Below are positions 34,737-44,042 of a stretch of 64,000 bases of DNA, in pieces. Below the pieces are notes generated by a model, which saw only the letters and a list, made by a program, of their open reading frames with translations, made no database searches and was not told the origin of the DNA. The stretch comes from Gluconobacter cerinus (GTDB lineage Bacteria > Pseudomonadota > Alphaproteobacteria > Acetobacterales > Acetobacteraceae): positions 400,775-464,774 of the forward strand of contig NZ_BEWM01000004.1 in assembly GCF_002723935.1 (NCBI RefSeq). Direction: 5' to 3'. The position numbers and the translations under genes are program-made. Every line of letters starts with the position of its first letter. Within the stretch, counting starts at the first letter, position 1.

Positions 34737-36371
34737 TTACCCCTGTTTCAGGTCGTTGAGAATGGCGTCGGCGGCGCGGAGTGAGAGCGCAGCCATCGTC
34801 AAAGTGGAATTCACCGTTCCAGACGCCGCCATTGTTGCGCCTGTAGCAAGAAACAAATTGGCGTGATCATGGGTTCTGAGCCACTCATCCACGACAGAAT
34901 CACGCGGATCATGGCCCATGATGGTACCACCGGTGATGTGATTGTTCGGAGTAAAGAACGGACTCATTTCAATTTCGGTTCCCCCAAGGGCCTTGGCAAT
35001 GTCCATCAGGCGCTGCCGGGAAATGACCGCTGATTTGCGCACATATTCTCCCACGTCATACGTGACTTCGGGATGGGGAATACCGAGAGCGTCCTTATGA
35101 TCCTTGGAAAGGACGAGACGGTTATTTGGGTCAGGGAGAACCTCATGGTTGGCGTAGATGTCCACACCATGAGCCGTACGACGGCGGATCTCTTGGTCCA
35201 GTTTCTTGCCAACCAAGCCCATGGATAGAGCTTTCATGCCAGCACGGGAGTTCTGAGCCGTATTGTTATAGCCAATCTGTGTGGCGGCATATTCGGAACG
35301 GAAATCACCGTCACGGAAGTTCGTAATGGAGCTCATCTGCACCGAACCGCCGCCAGCCCAGATAGGCTCAGCAGACTGGAAGCTCATACCGATGCCCGGA
35401 TGGTCCATCATGTTCCGGCCAACGAGGTCCGATGAATTTGCAATACCGTTCGGATTGCGATCATTGGCCGCGAGCAAAAGCAGTTTGGGTGTTTCAATGC
35501 CGTTGGCAGCCACGACGAACGTTTTGGCAACGACACGATGAGACTGTTTTTCCGGATCATAGAAGCGGATGGCGGTGATCCGGTTCTTGGCATCCGTCTC
35601 CATCGCATACACGACAGCGTTCGGAATGATCTTGGCGCCCAGCTTCTCAGCCTTCAATGCGGCATAGACGCCGTTGTACATCGCTCCAATCGGGCAGATC
35701 GGCATGCAGTTGTTATTTCCGCAGCACTGTGGACGGCCATCATAGGGACGACTGTTACGGGCCTGCGGAACAGGAGTGTTGGAAAACCCAAGCTTGCTCA
35801 CCACATCGGTGAAGGTGCGGTCTCCATATCCATAAGGCATGGATGTCATGGGCCAGGGATTTCTGCGCGGGGCGGACGGCGTAATGTCCTCTCCATTTGG
35901 GCCCATCACGCCCATCTCGCACTCTGCCTCGTAGTAGTACGGCTCTAGCGTGTCATAGCTCATGGCATAATCGCGCCCCACGCCATAAGTGGAGTGCAGC
36001 TTGAAATCGTTTGGCAGATACCGCCAGCTTGAGGCTGCCCAGTGCCAGGTTGTACCACCAACGCCCTTGATGATGCCCTGCTTGTAGGCCGTCCGGTCCG
36101 GGCCTTTGACGATCAGGTAATTATTGTCCGGAAAGTAGTTGGTGTGGGGCGCCCACGGAACGCTGGGATAAGGCGTTGCGTAATCATACTGGGACTTGTT
36201 GTCAGGCGGCATATTCCGCCAATTCTCCACAATCTGGGAGCGATCACGCCGAGGACCGGCATCCAGGAGCAGGACAGAAAGACCGTTGCGAACAAGTTTA
36301 TGGGCGAGCAGGGACCCACAGATTCCTGCTCCGATAATGACGACATCAGCCGAAAGCGTTTCACCAGACAT
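34737..36371 (-). CDS. fdhL: D-fructose dehydrogenase large subunit (FAD, GMC oxidoreductase)
   Basis: A 544-residue flavoprotein of the GMC family. The FAD-binding loop is VVIIGAGICGS (GAGICG at residues 14-19). The Cys-rich stretch CCGNNNCMPICPIGA fits the iron-sulfur cluster known in this dehydrogenase type. The C-terminal NHITGGTIMGHDP and ASGTVNSTLTMAALSLRAAD carry the active-site His/Asn pair. It oxidises D-fructose to 5-keto-D-fructose at the outer face of the inner membrane and passes electrons to FdhC. The residue count, the operon order S-C-L and the sequence as I remember it match Gluconobacter japonicus FdhL closely. The true start is ATG 36371 with AAAGG upstream; the frame is open 19 codons earlier, into fdhC. 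Confidence 0.93.
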   Translation of the reverse strand: MSGETLSADVVIIGAGICGSLLAHKLVRNGLSVLLLDAGPRRDRSQIVENWRNMPPDNKSQYDYATPYPSVPWAPHTNYFPDNNYLIVKGPDRTAYKQGIIKGVGGTTWHWAASSWRYLPNDFKLHSTYGVGRDYAMSYDTLEPYYYEAECEMGVMGPNGEDITPSAPRRNPWPMTSMPYGYGDRTFTDVVSKLGFSNTPVPQARNSRPYDGRPQCCGNNNCMPICPIGAMYNGVYAALKAEKLGAKIIPNAVVYAMETDAKNRITAIRFYDPEKQSHRVVAKTFVVAANGIETPKLLLLAANDRNPNGIANSSDLVGRNMMDHPGIGMSFQSAEPIWAGGGSVQMSSITNFRDGDFRSEYAATQIGYNNTAQNSRAGMKALSMGLVGKKLDQEIRRRTAHGVDIYANHEVLPDPNNRLVLSKDHKDALGIPHPEVTYDVGEYVRKSAVISRQRLMDIAKALGGTEIEMSPFFTPNNHITGGTIMGHDPRDSVVDEWLRTHDHANLFLATGATMAASGTVNSTLTMAALSLRAADAILNDLKQG

Positions 36372-36391
36372 GATTTTACCTTTGAATTCTA

Positions 36392-37852
36392 TTAAGCGAC
36401 ACGCTGTTTCCGACGGCTGATCAGCCACCAGACGCCACCCACCACGATGATTGCCCCTAAAACGCCACCCGCTCCGAGCAGAAGCATCACGCCTGGGCTT
36501 GCGAGTTTGGCGAGAGGGACCTGCTTGCCGCCAACACGAACCTGTTTCACCGCATCGGCAGAGACAGTGGCCTGCGCGTTGCCAAAGTGGCTCAGAACGT
36601 AATCTGCGATTGTTGCGATCTGCTCATCATTGAGCGGTTGCACCAAAGTTCCCGGGCCAAAGGCTGGCATCAGGATTTCATGATCTTCCGTTGTGCGGTC
36701 CACGCCATAGAGAATGCTGGCAATCAGATCATTCGGGTTGCGCTGCCCGGTCGTGGTATTCCCCACGAGGGAGGGATAATATCCATCTGCTGATCCTTTG
36801 CCGTCCGACTGGTGGCAACTAGCGCAGACGGCTTCATAGAGGGCTGCCCCGTCCGTTGTTTTGGACAGGGTGCTGTTGTTACGACGCGCATTCGCGTCAG
36901 CAACGCTGTAGCTTGATGGGCGACCAAGATGAGCGAAATTGGCAACCGTCTGGCCAGCTTCTGCTTTAGGCGGAACCGAACGGAGATAGGTCACGATCGC
37001 TGAAATATCCCCGTCTGGCAGATACTGCAGACTGTGCTCAACGGCTTCAGCCATCGGCCCTGCCGCACGTGCATGAGCCGTTCGGCCGGTTTTCAGGTAT
37101 TGGTAGAGATCATGGTCAGACCAGCCGCCAATGCCGCTTTGAGGGTCATTGGTGATATTCGGTGCACGCCATGAGCCTATATCTGCTCCGGCCAGATAAG
37201 CTGACTGATTAGGCGCAAGCAAAAAATTGCGTGGCGTGTGACACTCGCCACAATGAGCCAGTTCGTCGACCAGATAGCGCCCACGGTTCCAGTCATCGTT
37301 GTGGGTATGGTCGAAGACATATGGCTTGCCTTCAATGCGCGCGGCAATCTTCCAGATACCCAGTGAGGCACGGATAGAGAACGGGAAGGGGAGCTGTGTC
37401 TTGGGCGATGGCGCGTCTACAGGTTTTACTTCGTTCATGATGTAGGCGTAGAGCGATTTAACGTCTTCATCCGTCAGGCGGTTATAGGCGTCATAAGGCA
37501 TGGCCGGATAGAGCTGCGCACCGTCTGCGCGAATGCCGTGCCTTAACGCCTGAGAAAACTGTTCAAGCGTGTAATTTCCGATGCCATGAGTTTTGGATGG
37601 CGTAATATTGGTGGAGTAAATGTTTCCCATCGGGGATGAGATCGCATATCCACCAGCCAGAAATTGACCATCCCGTCCGTTTGTATGGCACGCAGCACAA
37701 TCGGCTGCGATCGCAAGATAATGGCCGCGGCTGACAGATGGTTGATGAGCTGAAGCGGGTGTGGGCTCCGTCGGTTGTGCCAGTGCAGACGCTCCTGCGA
37801 AAAGCAGAACCGTTGTCAGGGCAGTGCCGGACAGAGAACGAAAATATCGCAT
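36392..37852 (-). CDS. fdhC: D-fructose dehydrogenase cytochrome c subunit (triheme)
   Basis: A 486-residue exported cytochrome with a signal peptide (LSGTALTTVLLFAGASALAQ). Three heme-c sites are present: CAACH at residues 52-56, CGECH at 201-205 and CASCH at 343-347. A C-terminal membrane anchor (about 453-478) holds the complex to the inner membrane. It carries electrons from FdhL to ubiquinone. It sits 19 bases after fdhS and 20 bases before fdhL. MRYFRS at 37852 is the start used by the family; a GTG two codons upstream, closer to AAGGAA, is an alternative. Upstream frame extension to 37960 overlaps fdhS and is rejected. Confidence 0.93.
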   Translation of the reverse strand: MRYFRSLSGTALTTVLLFAGASALAQPTEPTPASAHQPSVSRGHYLAIAADCAACHTNGRDGQFLAGGYAISSPMGNIYSTNITPSKTHGIGNYTLEQFSQALRHGIRADGAQLYPAMPYDAYNRLTDEDVKSLYAYIMNEVKPVDAPSPKTQLPFPFSIRASLGIWKIAARIEGKPYVFDHTHNDDWNRGRYLVDELAHCGECHTPRNFLLAPNQSAYLAGADIGSWRAPNITNDPQSGIGGWSDHDLYQYLKTGRTAHARAAGPMAEAVEHSLQYLPDGDISAIVTYLRSVPPKAEAGQTVANFAHLGRPSSYSVADANARRNNSTLSKTTDGAALYEAVCASCHQSDGKGSADGYYPSLVGNTTTGQRNPNDLIASILYGVDRTTEDHEILMPAFGPGTLVQPLNDEQIATIADYVLSHFGNAQATVSADAVKQVRVGGKQVPLAKLASPGVMLLLGAGGVLGAIIVVGGVWWLISRRKQRVA

Positions 37853-37871
37853 TTTCACTGTGATAATTTCC

Positions 37872-38423
37872 TTAGAATTCCGGCATGACGTCGACGGAAC
37901 CGGGCTCTGCAACCCAGTAATTTGGCCCGTTATGAGCATAAGTCGGGATGACGACGACATCGCGAGACGATTGATACATCAGCGCTTTTTCGAAAGCGTA
38001 AACCTTGGCGCTCGTTCCACCTTCAATAACGCCAGCATACCAACCGCGGATAATCTGCAGGAGCGTGGCATGCAAAGGATCCCCGTTCAGACCTTCCTCC
38101 AGTGCCTCAACATCCTGATAGCCGTTTTTCGCGATCCTTTCGCGAAGAGCTGCTACGCGAGCAGAAAAATCGTGTGCCTGAGCCTCAAACGCAAGGAGCA
38201 GCGCGGATCCAATAGCGAGATCCAGATTTTTATGGCCGGTGGCAAAGGTTGATAGTTGCATAAAATCTGAAACGCCATTCCGGTTCGATGCTACTATTTC
38301 TTGAGCAGAACCTTTCTTAACCGTTCCGATTGCGGCAGCGGTGATGCAGGCGCCGGATAGAGCCAGGAGACGCCTGCGGGAGAGAAAGACCGGGACAGGA
38401 TTGGGATCAGGTAATTTTTCCAA
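37872..38423 (-). CDS. fdhS: D-fructose dehydrogenase small subunit, Tat-exported
   Basis: A 183-residue protein of the gluconate 2-dehydrogenase subunit 3 group. A twin-arginine signal ([19 protein letters not shown], residues 15-33) carries the folded flavoprotein FdhL across the membrane with it. The mature part has [22 protein letters not shown] and ends [28 protein letters not shown], as in known FdhS. The start codon is TTG (38423) with GGAG eight bases upstream; no ATG or GTG lies in a suitable place. It is the first gene of the five-gene operon and faces a very AT-rich region. Confidence 0.92.
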   Translation of the reverse strand: MEKLPDPNPVPVFLSRRRLLALSGACITAAAIGTVKKGSAQEIVASNRNGVSDFMQLSTFATGHKNLDLAIGSALLLAFEAQAHDFSARVAALRERIAKNGYQDVEALEEGLNGDPLHATLLQIIRGWYAGVIEGGTSAKVYAFEKALMYQSSRDVVVIPTYAHNGPNYWVAEPGSVDVMPEF

Positions 38424-39059
38424 CGGCGCTCTCCAGAGACATAGTTTGATACGTTATGCCCCCTTCATCCGGATTTTTCCCCGATAATAGAAATGACTAT
38501 TTTTTGTTCGGTATAACAGGATGGTGATTACAGTTACTGTTATTGGTAACGTTTTCGGCATAATTAGAAATATTTCTTATTTTCTTATGAATTTATAAAG
38601 TAATAACCGTTATAAAATAACATTTTTGTATTTATAATTATTTTTGAAAGTAAGTAACTTACATCTTATTTACACTTTTATTATTTTATATTTATTTCTA
38701 TATTTTCTATAACGATAAAGATATACCGGAAGATGGTTATTTTTCTTTATCATTTTATAATTTTGTGGTGTTGCACGTTTGGCCTTATGTGAAAAAAATC
38801 GTTGTCACGTGCTAGTTTATGATTCGCCTTAGCGTCTGATCACTGAATAATGGAGCACTCCCCATACGCCTCAAAATACATCTTAATCGATATGAATATG
38901 ATGAACTAAACCCCATTCAAGAAAATTCGCGAAAGGCTAGTTTTTAAATTTACTTTACGAAATTTTTACCTTGTAGTTCTAATCGAATTCATAGAAGCAT
39001 CATGAAAAAATTTCGAAATCCATTTTATATTTAGAGAATTTTATATTAATGAGGGGAAC
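38424..39059. promoter_or_regulatory. AT-rich control region upstream of fdhS
   Basis: 636 bases without a supported gene. G+C counted over 38581-38760 is 30 of 180 (17%), far below the flanking genes. A palindrome ACAGTTACTGT (38530-38540), extending to ATTACAGT/ACTGTTAT with one mismatch, lies about 110 bases before the fdhS start. A second one, GTAAGTAACTTAC, lies about 230 bases before it. Either could be a regulator site for the fructose dehydrogenase operon. The promoter of the small gene at 39060 must also be here. Confidence 0.5.
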
Positions 39060-39533
39060 ATGAGAAAATATAACTATCCAACATTAATTTTTTCTTTATT
39101 GATGCCAATAAATTCGACCCTTGCATCGGATGTACATGAAAATTGCTATATTGAGAAAATATTCATGCGGCCACCTCTTTCAGCGTCAAGATTCAGTGTC
39201 AATGAAGATACGCTTCCAATATATGCGAATGCATACACACATAAAATAAACGGTGAAAATGATAGCCTTTTGAAAATAATTTTATCATATAAAATTTCAG
39301 ACAATCAAGAATACCCGTCACATGATATCTGGAATGCCATCTATATTAGAGATTCCAATGGGAAAGCCGTCCATAAATTGTTTTTTGATAAGCCATTTAC
39401 AAACGTGGCGTCCATTTCGGGAGAAATAGACGGTAAACCCTTTGCCCTCTCACAGGCCGCTTATCCAGCTTTTCGGCACTGGCTCCATAAAAACAAATCC
39501 GACTTGAAAAATAACGCATTATCGTGTCCCTGA
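39060..39533 (+). CDS. Exported protein of unknown function, AT-rich gene
   Basis: A 157-residue protein with a signal peptide (KYNYPTLIFSLLMPINSTLASD). The mature part is rich in Asn, Lys and Ser, with two cysteines (one near each end) that could pair. GAGGGGAAC stands directly before the ATG, a strong ribosome site, so the gene looks real. I recognise no family. Its base composition (27% G+C over the first 60 bases, counted) is very unlike its neighbours, which suggests recent gain by transfer. It converges with the outer-membrane factor gene ending at 39588. Confidence 0.6.
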   Translation: MRKYNYPTLIFSLLMPINSTLASDVHENCYIEKIFMRPPLSASRFSVNEDTLPIYANAYTHKINGENDSLLKIILSYKISDNQEYPSHDIWNAIYIRDSNGKAVHKLFFDKPFTNVASISGEIDGKPFALSQAAYPAFRHWLHKNKSDLKNNALSCP

Positions 39534-39587
39534 GCGCCGATATTTTCGAACCACTTAAAACCATCGTAGCAAAGGCAAATGTTACTT

Positions 39588-41183
39588 CTAATTCTGATTA
39601 AGAGAGCCCGTGCCGAACGCAAGCCCAGCCGCGGCGATTAACGCAGCATAATAGGCATCTGAATGGCTCAGTGTCGCATCAAGATACGCATTCTGCGCTA
39701 TACTCGTCTGCGTCATGGAGCCTACGCCACTACGATATGCGACCGAGGATGCCTCAAAACTTGTCATCGCTGCCGTCTCCAGCTTTGCTGATGCGGTATA
39801 GGCACTCAGGCTAGTACGGAGCGCATTTTCTGCGACTACAATCTGCTTCACAGAACTGTCGACTGTTTGCTGCAATGTCGCATCCGCACTGTCAGACTGA
39901 TCCTGGGCCTGCTTCAGCAACGCAGCTCGGGTTCCCCCGTCGAAGATGGGGACAGTAATCCCACCAAGGATCAAACTGCTGAAGGCATTACTCGATAAGT
40001 TAAGGGTTGGGGGAGCCTCACTTCCCACTCCCGGCACGGATGAGAGTGCCAGACGCCCCGTGGTGTAGGCCACATTTCCTGTCATGAAGATCTTGGGCAG
40101 AAATTCGCTTTTCGCTGCGCGAACCCTGCTTTTTGCCGCCTTCGCATTTGCGTATGCTGCAAGAACGTCCGGCCTGCGTGAAACGGCCTGTTGGACAAAT
40201 GCGTCAGTCAGACGAATATCGTCCAACCCAAGCGGACGGCCAGAAATATCGACTGTCTCAAGTTTTGTGTTCGGCGAAATACCAATGGCATTCAGAAGTT
40301 CAAGGGCCGTATTCTGTTCGTCGCCCTCTGCCTGTACAAGTCGTAGTTCAGTCTGTGCCGTAGCCTGCCGAGCCTGCGTGACATCCACTATGGTGCCTTG
40401 CCCCTGATGTAGCTTTGCGACTGCGGCCGCTTCCACGAAGCGTGCATTGTCCCGTGCCTTACGCAGCAATACGACACGGCTTTGGGCTGCGGCATGGGTG
40501 TAATAGGCCGTTGTTACCCCGTAGATGATTTTCTGATGAGCCGCAGTGAAGAGCACATTGGTTGCAATCTGTGCCTGCTTTGTGGCGGCAATAACGGCCT
40601 CACGTTTGCCGAAGTCGAACAGCAGCCATTCCATACCCAGGGTTTGGATTTCGCCAGCGCCCGACCTGCTATTGCGAACACCGCCCAAAGCACTGTTTAA
40701 TCCGCTCAGGCCTGAGTTGATTGCGTCTTCAGCAATGCCCGCATTGCTGACCGACGGGTTCGCACCGTCATTACGGCTATGATTATATCCGCCTACAACT
40801 GTCGCGGTCAGGCGGGGCAAGTACGCACTCTTCGTAATTCCCACAGCCAGAGCGGCATCACGCGCAAGGTTCCAGGCACGTCTGGTTTCAGGATTGGCCG
40901 ACTGCGCAATATCGATCAATTCAGGCAGGGAATAGGCATGGCCAGCCTGTGGCGCCAATTCAGGGGCAGGGGGCCGCACATGGATCTGACTATTGGACGG
41001 CAATGTGTATCCAGCGGGGACGGCCAGTGCATGCGGTCCGGGCTTACCGGGCACCAGTTCTCCATTTGCAGCGACATTCGGTTGCCATGGCCGATCAGGG
41101 CTGGCGGGCGCCGTTTCAAGTGCCTGGGTCGCACAGCTCGATAGCAGGAGCGGCAGAAAAAAGGTTCTTTTGAAGTGAATCAT
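39588..41183 (-). CDS. mdtP: Outer-membrane efflux lipoprotein (TolC/NodT type, MdtP-like)
   Basis: A 531-residue outer-membrane factor. A lipoprotein signal (FLPLLLSSC, Cys17) is followed by two TolC repeats (LPELIDIAQSANPETRRAWNLARDAALAVGITKSAYLPRLTATV and DVLAAYANAKAAKSRVRAAKSEFLPKIFMTGN) with long coiled coils. It forms the exit duct of a tripartite pump. The ATG overlaps the stop of the FUSC gene by ATGA. The gene order YtcA, HlyD, FUSC, OMF equals that of ytcA-mdtNOP in Escherichia coli, hence the name, given by homology of layout. Substrate unknown; aromatic acids or dyes are usual for the class. Confidence 0.85.
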   Translation of the reverse strand: MIHFKRTFFLPLLLSSCATQALETAPASPDRPWQPNVAANGELVPGKPGPHALAVPAGYTLPSNSQIHVRPPAPELAPQAGHAYSLPELIDIAQSANPETRRAWNLARDAALAVGITKSAYLPRLTATVVGGYNHSRNDGANPSVSNAGIAEDAINSGLSGLNSALGGVRNSRSGAGEIQTLGMEWLLFDFGKREAVIAATKQAQIATNVLFTAAHQKIIYGVTTAYYTHAAAQSRVVLLRKARDNARFVEAAAVAKLHQGQGTIVDVTQARQATAQTELRLVQAEGDEQNTALELLNAIGISPNTKLETVDISGRPLGLDDIRLTDAFVQQAVSRRPDVLAAYANAKAAKSRVRAAKSEFLPKIFMTGNVAYTTGRLALSSVPGVGSEAPPTLNLSSNAFSSLILGGITVPIFDGGTRAALLKQAQDQSDSADATLQQTVDSSVKQIVVAENALRTSLSAYTASAKLETAAMTSFEASSVAYRSGVGSMTQTSIAQNAYLDATLSHSDAYYAALIAAAGLAFGTGSLNQN

Positions 41184-43009
41184 GAAGCAATCTGTTCCAG
41201 TCGTGCCGTGCGATCGGCAAGGTCTGGCCGCTTGGGAGTTGCAAGCAATTCTTCAGTCAACCTCGAAGCATCGATCAAGGCATTTCGGGCCGCCTGAAGA
41301 CGGGGCTGATCAGCGCGCATGTGCGCCGGCTCAGACATCGCATACTCCAGCGTTCGTTCGCTTTCCAGTAACGCAGATTGACTAAGAGCGGCAGACTGAA
41401 GCTGATCTTCAGAGCTCTGAGCCGTCCCTTGGCGCCTCAGGCAATCGTTCAGTTTGCGAAGACTGCCCCCCAAATGATCGTAGGCACTTGCCGGCCAGAA
41501 GCTGGTGAACATGGCATATGTAATGAGGTTACCAAGCATGATGCCGACAATACGGTCACGCGCGGTGGCCATGTCTGCTGTGGGGCCGTAGCCTTTCAGA
41601 TCTGTCAGATAAAATGCCAGGCCGATCTGAAAGCCTGCATAAGCAATACGTTCGTCGCCTGTCTTGACCCACGCCCCGGTCAGGGAAACAACAAAGACAA
41701 GTGCCAGAAATCCGGTGATGCCATTCAGGTGTGGCATCACGGCGATAATAGAGGCGATCCCCAGCGTTCCGCCTATGAGAGCGCCCGTGATGCGCAGTGT
41801 CAGCTTTGAAATCATCTCGCCCATCGTAGGCAACGCAACGATGAAACAGGTAATGATGCAAGTGTGGATGCCTGGCCAATCCAGAACCTTGAAGATCAGA
41901 TAACTCAGCATCACTGCAGCAGTCCCTTTCACTGCGAAGCGCACATGGTCTGGATTGGTAAAGGCATCCTCAGAAAAGAAACCCGATTTTTTCTTTTCTG
42001 GCGATTTTCCAGCAACAAGGGCAGGTGGGGTTGTGAAATTCGGCAGGAGAGCGGTTATCGCCTGTAAAGACGGATGCTCCGAAGCGATCACAGGGCTTTC
42101 GATGGCTGTGGGATAGTCACCCTCCGAAAAAATCCTTGCCATGCCTTCAAGCGTTTCAGTCAGGCGAGACAACTGCTCCTGTGGCGGTCTTGCCCTACTT
42201 GCCTCATCAGCAAGCGCAAGAACAGCGACACTGCTGTTGGCTGCCTGTCGCAAGCAGGCCAAATCATGGACGGACCAGATCTTTTCAAGTGAGGCCATCT
42301 TGGCGGACTTCATCATGCCCGCCGTGCCTTCCCGAAGCATATCTGTCGCTCGTTCCTGTGTTAGCGCATCAAGAGTTTGGAGAAGGCGAACAGCCATGTA
42401 GAGCCGAGCAGCGATGCTATCCGTCAGGATCTTTTTAGGGGATGGGCAAATCAACAGCCCCAGCACAATCATGACCGCCCCCGGCACGGCCAGAAAGAGA
42501 TCCGTGTAGAGAAGGGCGCGTGTCACGACTTCTCCAACCGGGACCTGATCAATCGCAATCAGTCCATAAACCGTAATCAGACCCAGCATATAAGCCACAG
42601 GCTTTAGCTTGCTGGCTGAGCCCAGAAAGAAAAAACTGAACGACAGCAGGGCAATGACGATCACCAGTCCCATAGGATGATCGAGCGTCAGGCGGATGAG
42701 CGCGTAAATAATCAGAAGCAGAATGAGGATGAGGACATTTACAGCAACCCCAGCCAGAGCATTTGTCACGCGGTCTTTCTGCCACAGCGCCATGGTCACA
42801 AGGGCAGGCACGGCCAGCTCCGGAACCTGCCAGATTTCCCCAATCAGCACGGTCGTCGTGCATGCGGCAGCCATGCGAAGCGCATATCCCAATCGCCCCG
42901 GAACAGGGTCACAGACCAGCCGCCAAATCCGTGCCAATCCCAGTCCTGGCCCCCTCATGCTGGAAGACGACAAGGCATTCGCCAGAGTGTCAGGGACAGG
43001 CAGCGCCAT
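41180..43009 (-). CDS. mdtO: FUSC family inner-membrane transporter (MdtO-like)
   Basis: A 609-residue protein with two blocks of about five to six hydrophobic helices (about residues 45-190 and 365-495), separated and followed by soluble domains. This is the build of fusaric acid resistance and AaeB/MdtO proteins. It would move an aromatic acid or drug out of the cytoplasm into the adaptor and channel encoded next to it. I start at ATG 43009, preceded by GAG. The frame is open to a TTG at 43039, and ATG 42958 is also possible. It overlaps the HlyD gene by about 20 bases and the OMF gene by 4. Confidence 0.84.
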   Translation of the reverse strand: MALPVPDTLANALSSSSMRGPGLGLARIWRLVCDPVPGRLGYALRMAAACTTTVLIGEIWQVPELAVPALVTMALWQKDRVTNALAGVAVNVLILILLLIIYALIRLTLDHPMGLVIVIALLSFSFFFLGSASKLKPVAYMLGLITVYGLIAIDQVPVGEVVTRALLYTDLFLAVPGAVMIVLGLLICPSPKKILTDSIAARLYMAVRLLQTLDALTQERATDMLREGTAGMMKSAKMASLEKIWSVHDLACLRQAANSSVAVLALADEASRARPPQEQLSRLTETLEGMARIFSEGDYPTAIESPVIASEHPSLQAITALLPNFTTPPALVAGKSPEKKKSGFFSEDAFTNPDHVRFAVKGTAAVMLSYLIFKVLDWPGIHTCIITCFIVALPTMGEMISKLTLRITGALIGGTLGIASIIAVMPHLNGITGFLALVFVVSLTGAWVKTGDERIAYAGFQIGLAFYLTDLKGYGPTADMATARDRIVGIMLGNLITYAMFTSFWPASAYDHLGGSLRKLNDCLRRQGTAQSSEDQLQSAALSQSALLESERTLEYAMSEPAHMRADQPRLQAARNALIDASRLTEELLATPKRPDLADRTARLEQIAS

Positions 43010-44042
43010 GCCGGATCTCAACGGTTGCTGTGGCGCCAAGTCTTAGCAAAAGCGGGTTTGCCCTCTCCAGCCTGATGCGCACCGGAAAGCGTTGGGCGAC
43101 GTGAACCCAGTCCATTTGGCGCGGCACGATGGGCAGTGAGCGGGCAATGCCAGCAGAATCTACAGACAGGACGCCCCAACCAATACTTTCGACGTGTCCG
43201 CGTAGAGGACTATGGCGATCAATCATTGAGTGAACGGTCACGCAGTCGCCAATCTGAACAGAAGAGAGATTGATCTCACGGATATTGGCGGTAGCGTACC
43301 ACTCGTCATCAGCAATGAGCGTGAACAGGACCTGAGACGGCGCGAGAACCTCACCAGCTTTAACCCGCAAACTCGTGACATAGCCATCCGCAGGAGCTGT
43401 AACCACAGTCTGGCGTAGCTCGTATTTTGCATGGTCCAGGGCTGCCTGACTGGCATCCCGTGCGGCAAGGGAACTTTTCAGATCTCCGATCGCTGTTGTC
43501 GCTGCGACAGATTGGTTTTTCGACTGTGAAAGCGACACTTCAGCGTCATGGAGTGCCACACGAGCCTGATCATACTGTTGCCACGGAATATAGGACTGGC
43601 CAGCAAGCGGCTTCAGGCGCTTTACCGTACGTGCGGCCAAATCACGATTGGTTCTGGCACGAACAACCTGATCATCCGCCGTGGCGGCGCTGGTTGTCTT
43701 GATGCTGAGCAGCCGTGTCTGGTTCTCGACCTCTGCATTCGCAAGATCCAGATTGGCCTGGGCCTGTCGGACAATCAGTTCGTAGGGTTCAGGATCAAGT
43801 TGGTAAAGAACGTCACCCTTATGAACATGCTGATTGACGACAACTCTGAGTTCCTTCAACCGTCCACCAACGGTGGAGGCGACGTGTACCATTTCCGCGT
43901 CAATGCTTCCGCTGTCAGAAGACGGATGAGCGCTGTCTTCATGCGAGACATGGACGCCGAAGAGAATGGCTACCCCAACGCAGACGATTGCAACGATAAT
44001 ACCAATCGGCTTTTTGCCTGAGACATGAACGCGCTGCATCAT
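42990..44042 (-). CDS. mdtN: HlyD family periplasmic adaptor (MdtN-like)
   Basis: A 350-residue membrane fusion protein. It has one N-terminal anchor (GIIVAIVCVGVAILFGV), a lipoyl half (VGGRLKELRVVVNQHVHKGDVLYQLDPEPYE), a long coiled-coil hairpin, the second lipoyl half (VTAPADGYVTSLRVKAGEVLAPSQVLFTLI) and a beta-barrel ending in TATVEIRHGAACP. It starts at one of two tandem ATGs (44042 or 44039). The first overlaps the YtcA stop by one base (TGATG). It connects the FUSC transporter with the outer-membrane factor encoded downstream. Confidence 0.88.
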   Translation of the reverse strand: MMQRVHVSGKKPIGIIVAIVCVGVAILFGVHVSHEDSAHPSSDSGSIDAEMVHVASTVGGRLKELRVVVNQHVHKGDVLYQLDPEPYELIVRQAQANLDLANAEVENQTRLLSIKTTSAATADDQVVRARTNRDLAARTVKRLKPLAGQSYIPWQQYDQARVALHDAEVSLSQSKNQSVAATTAIGDLKSSLAARDASQAALDHAKYELRQTVVTAPADGYVTSLRVKAGEVLAPSQVLFTLIADDEWYATANIREINLSSVQIGDCVTVHSMIDRHSPLRGHVESIGWGVLSVDSAGIARSLPIVPRQMDWVHVAQRFPVRIRLERANPLLLRLGATATVEIRHGAACP

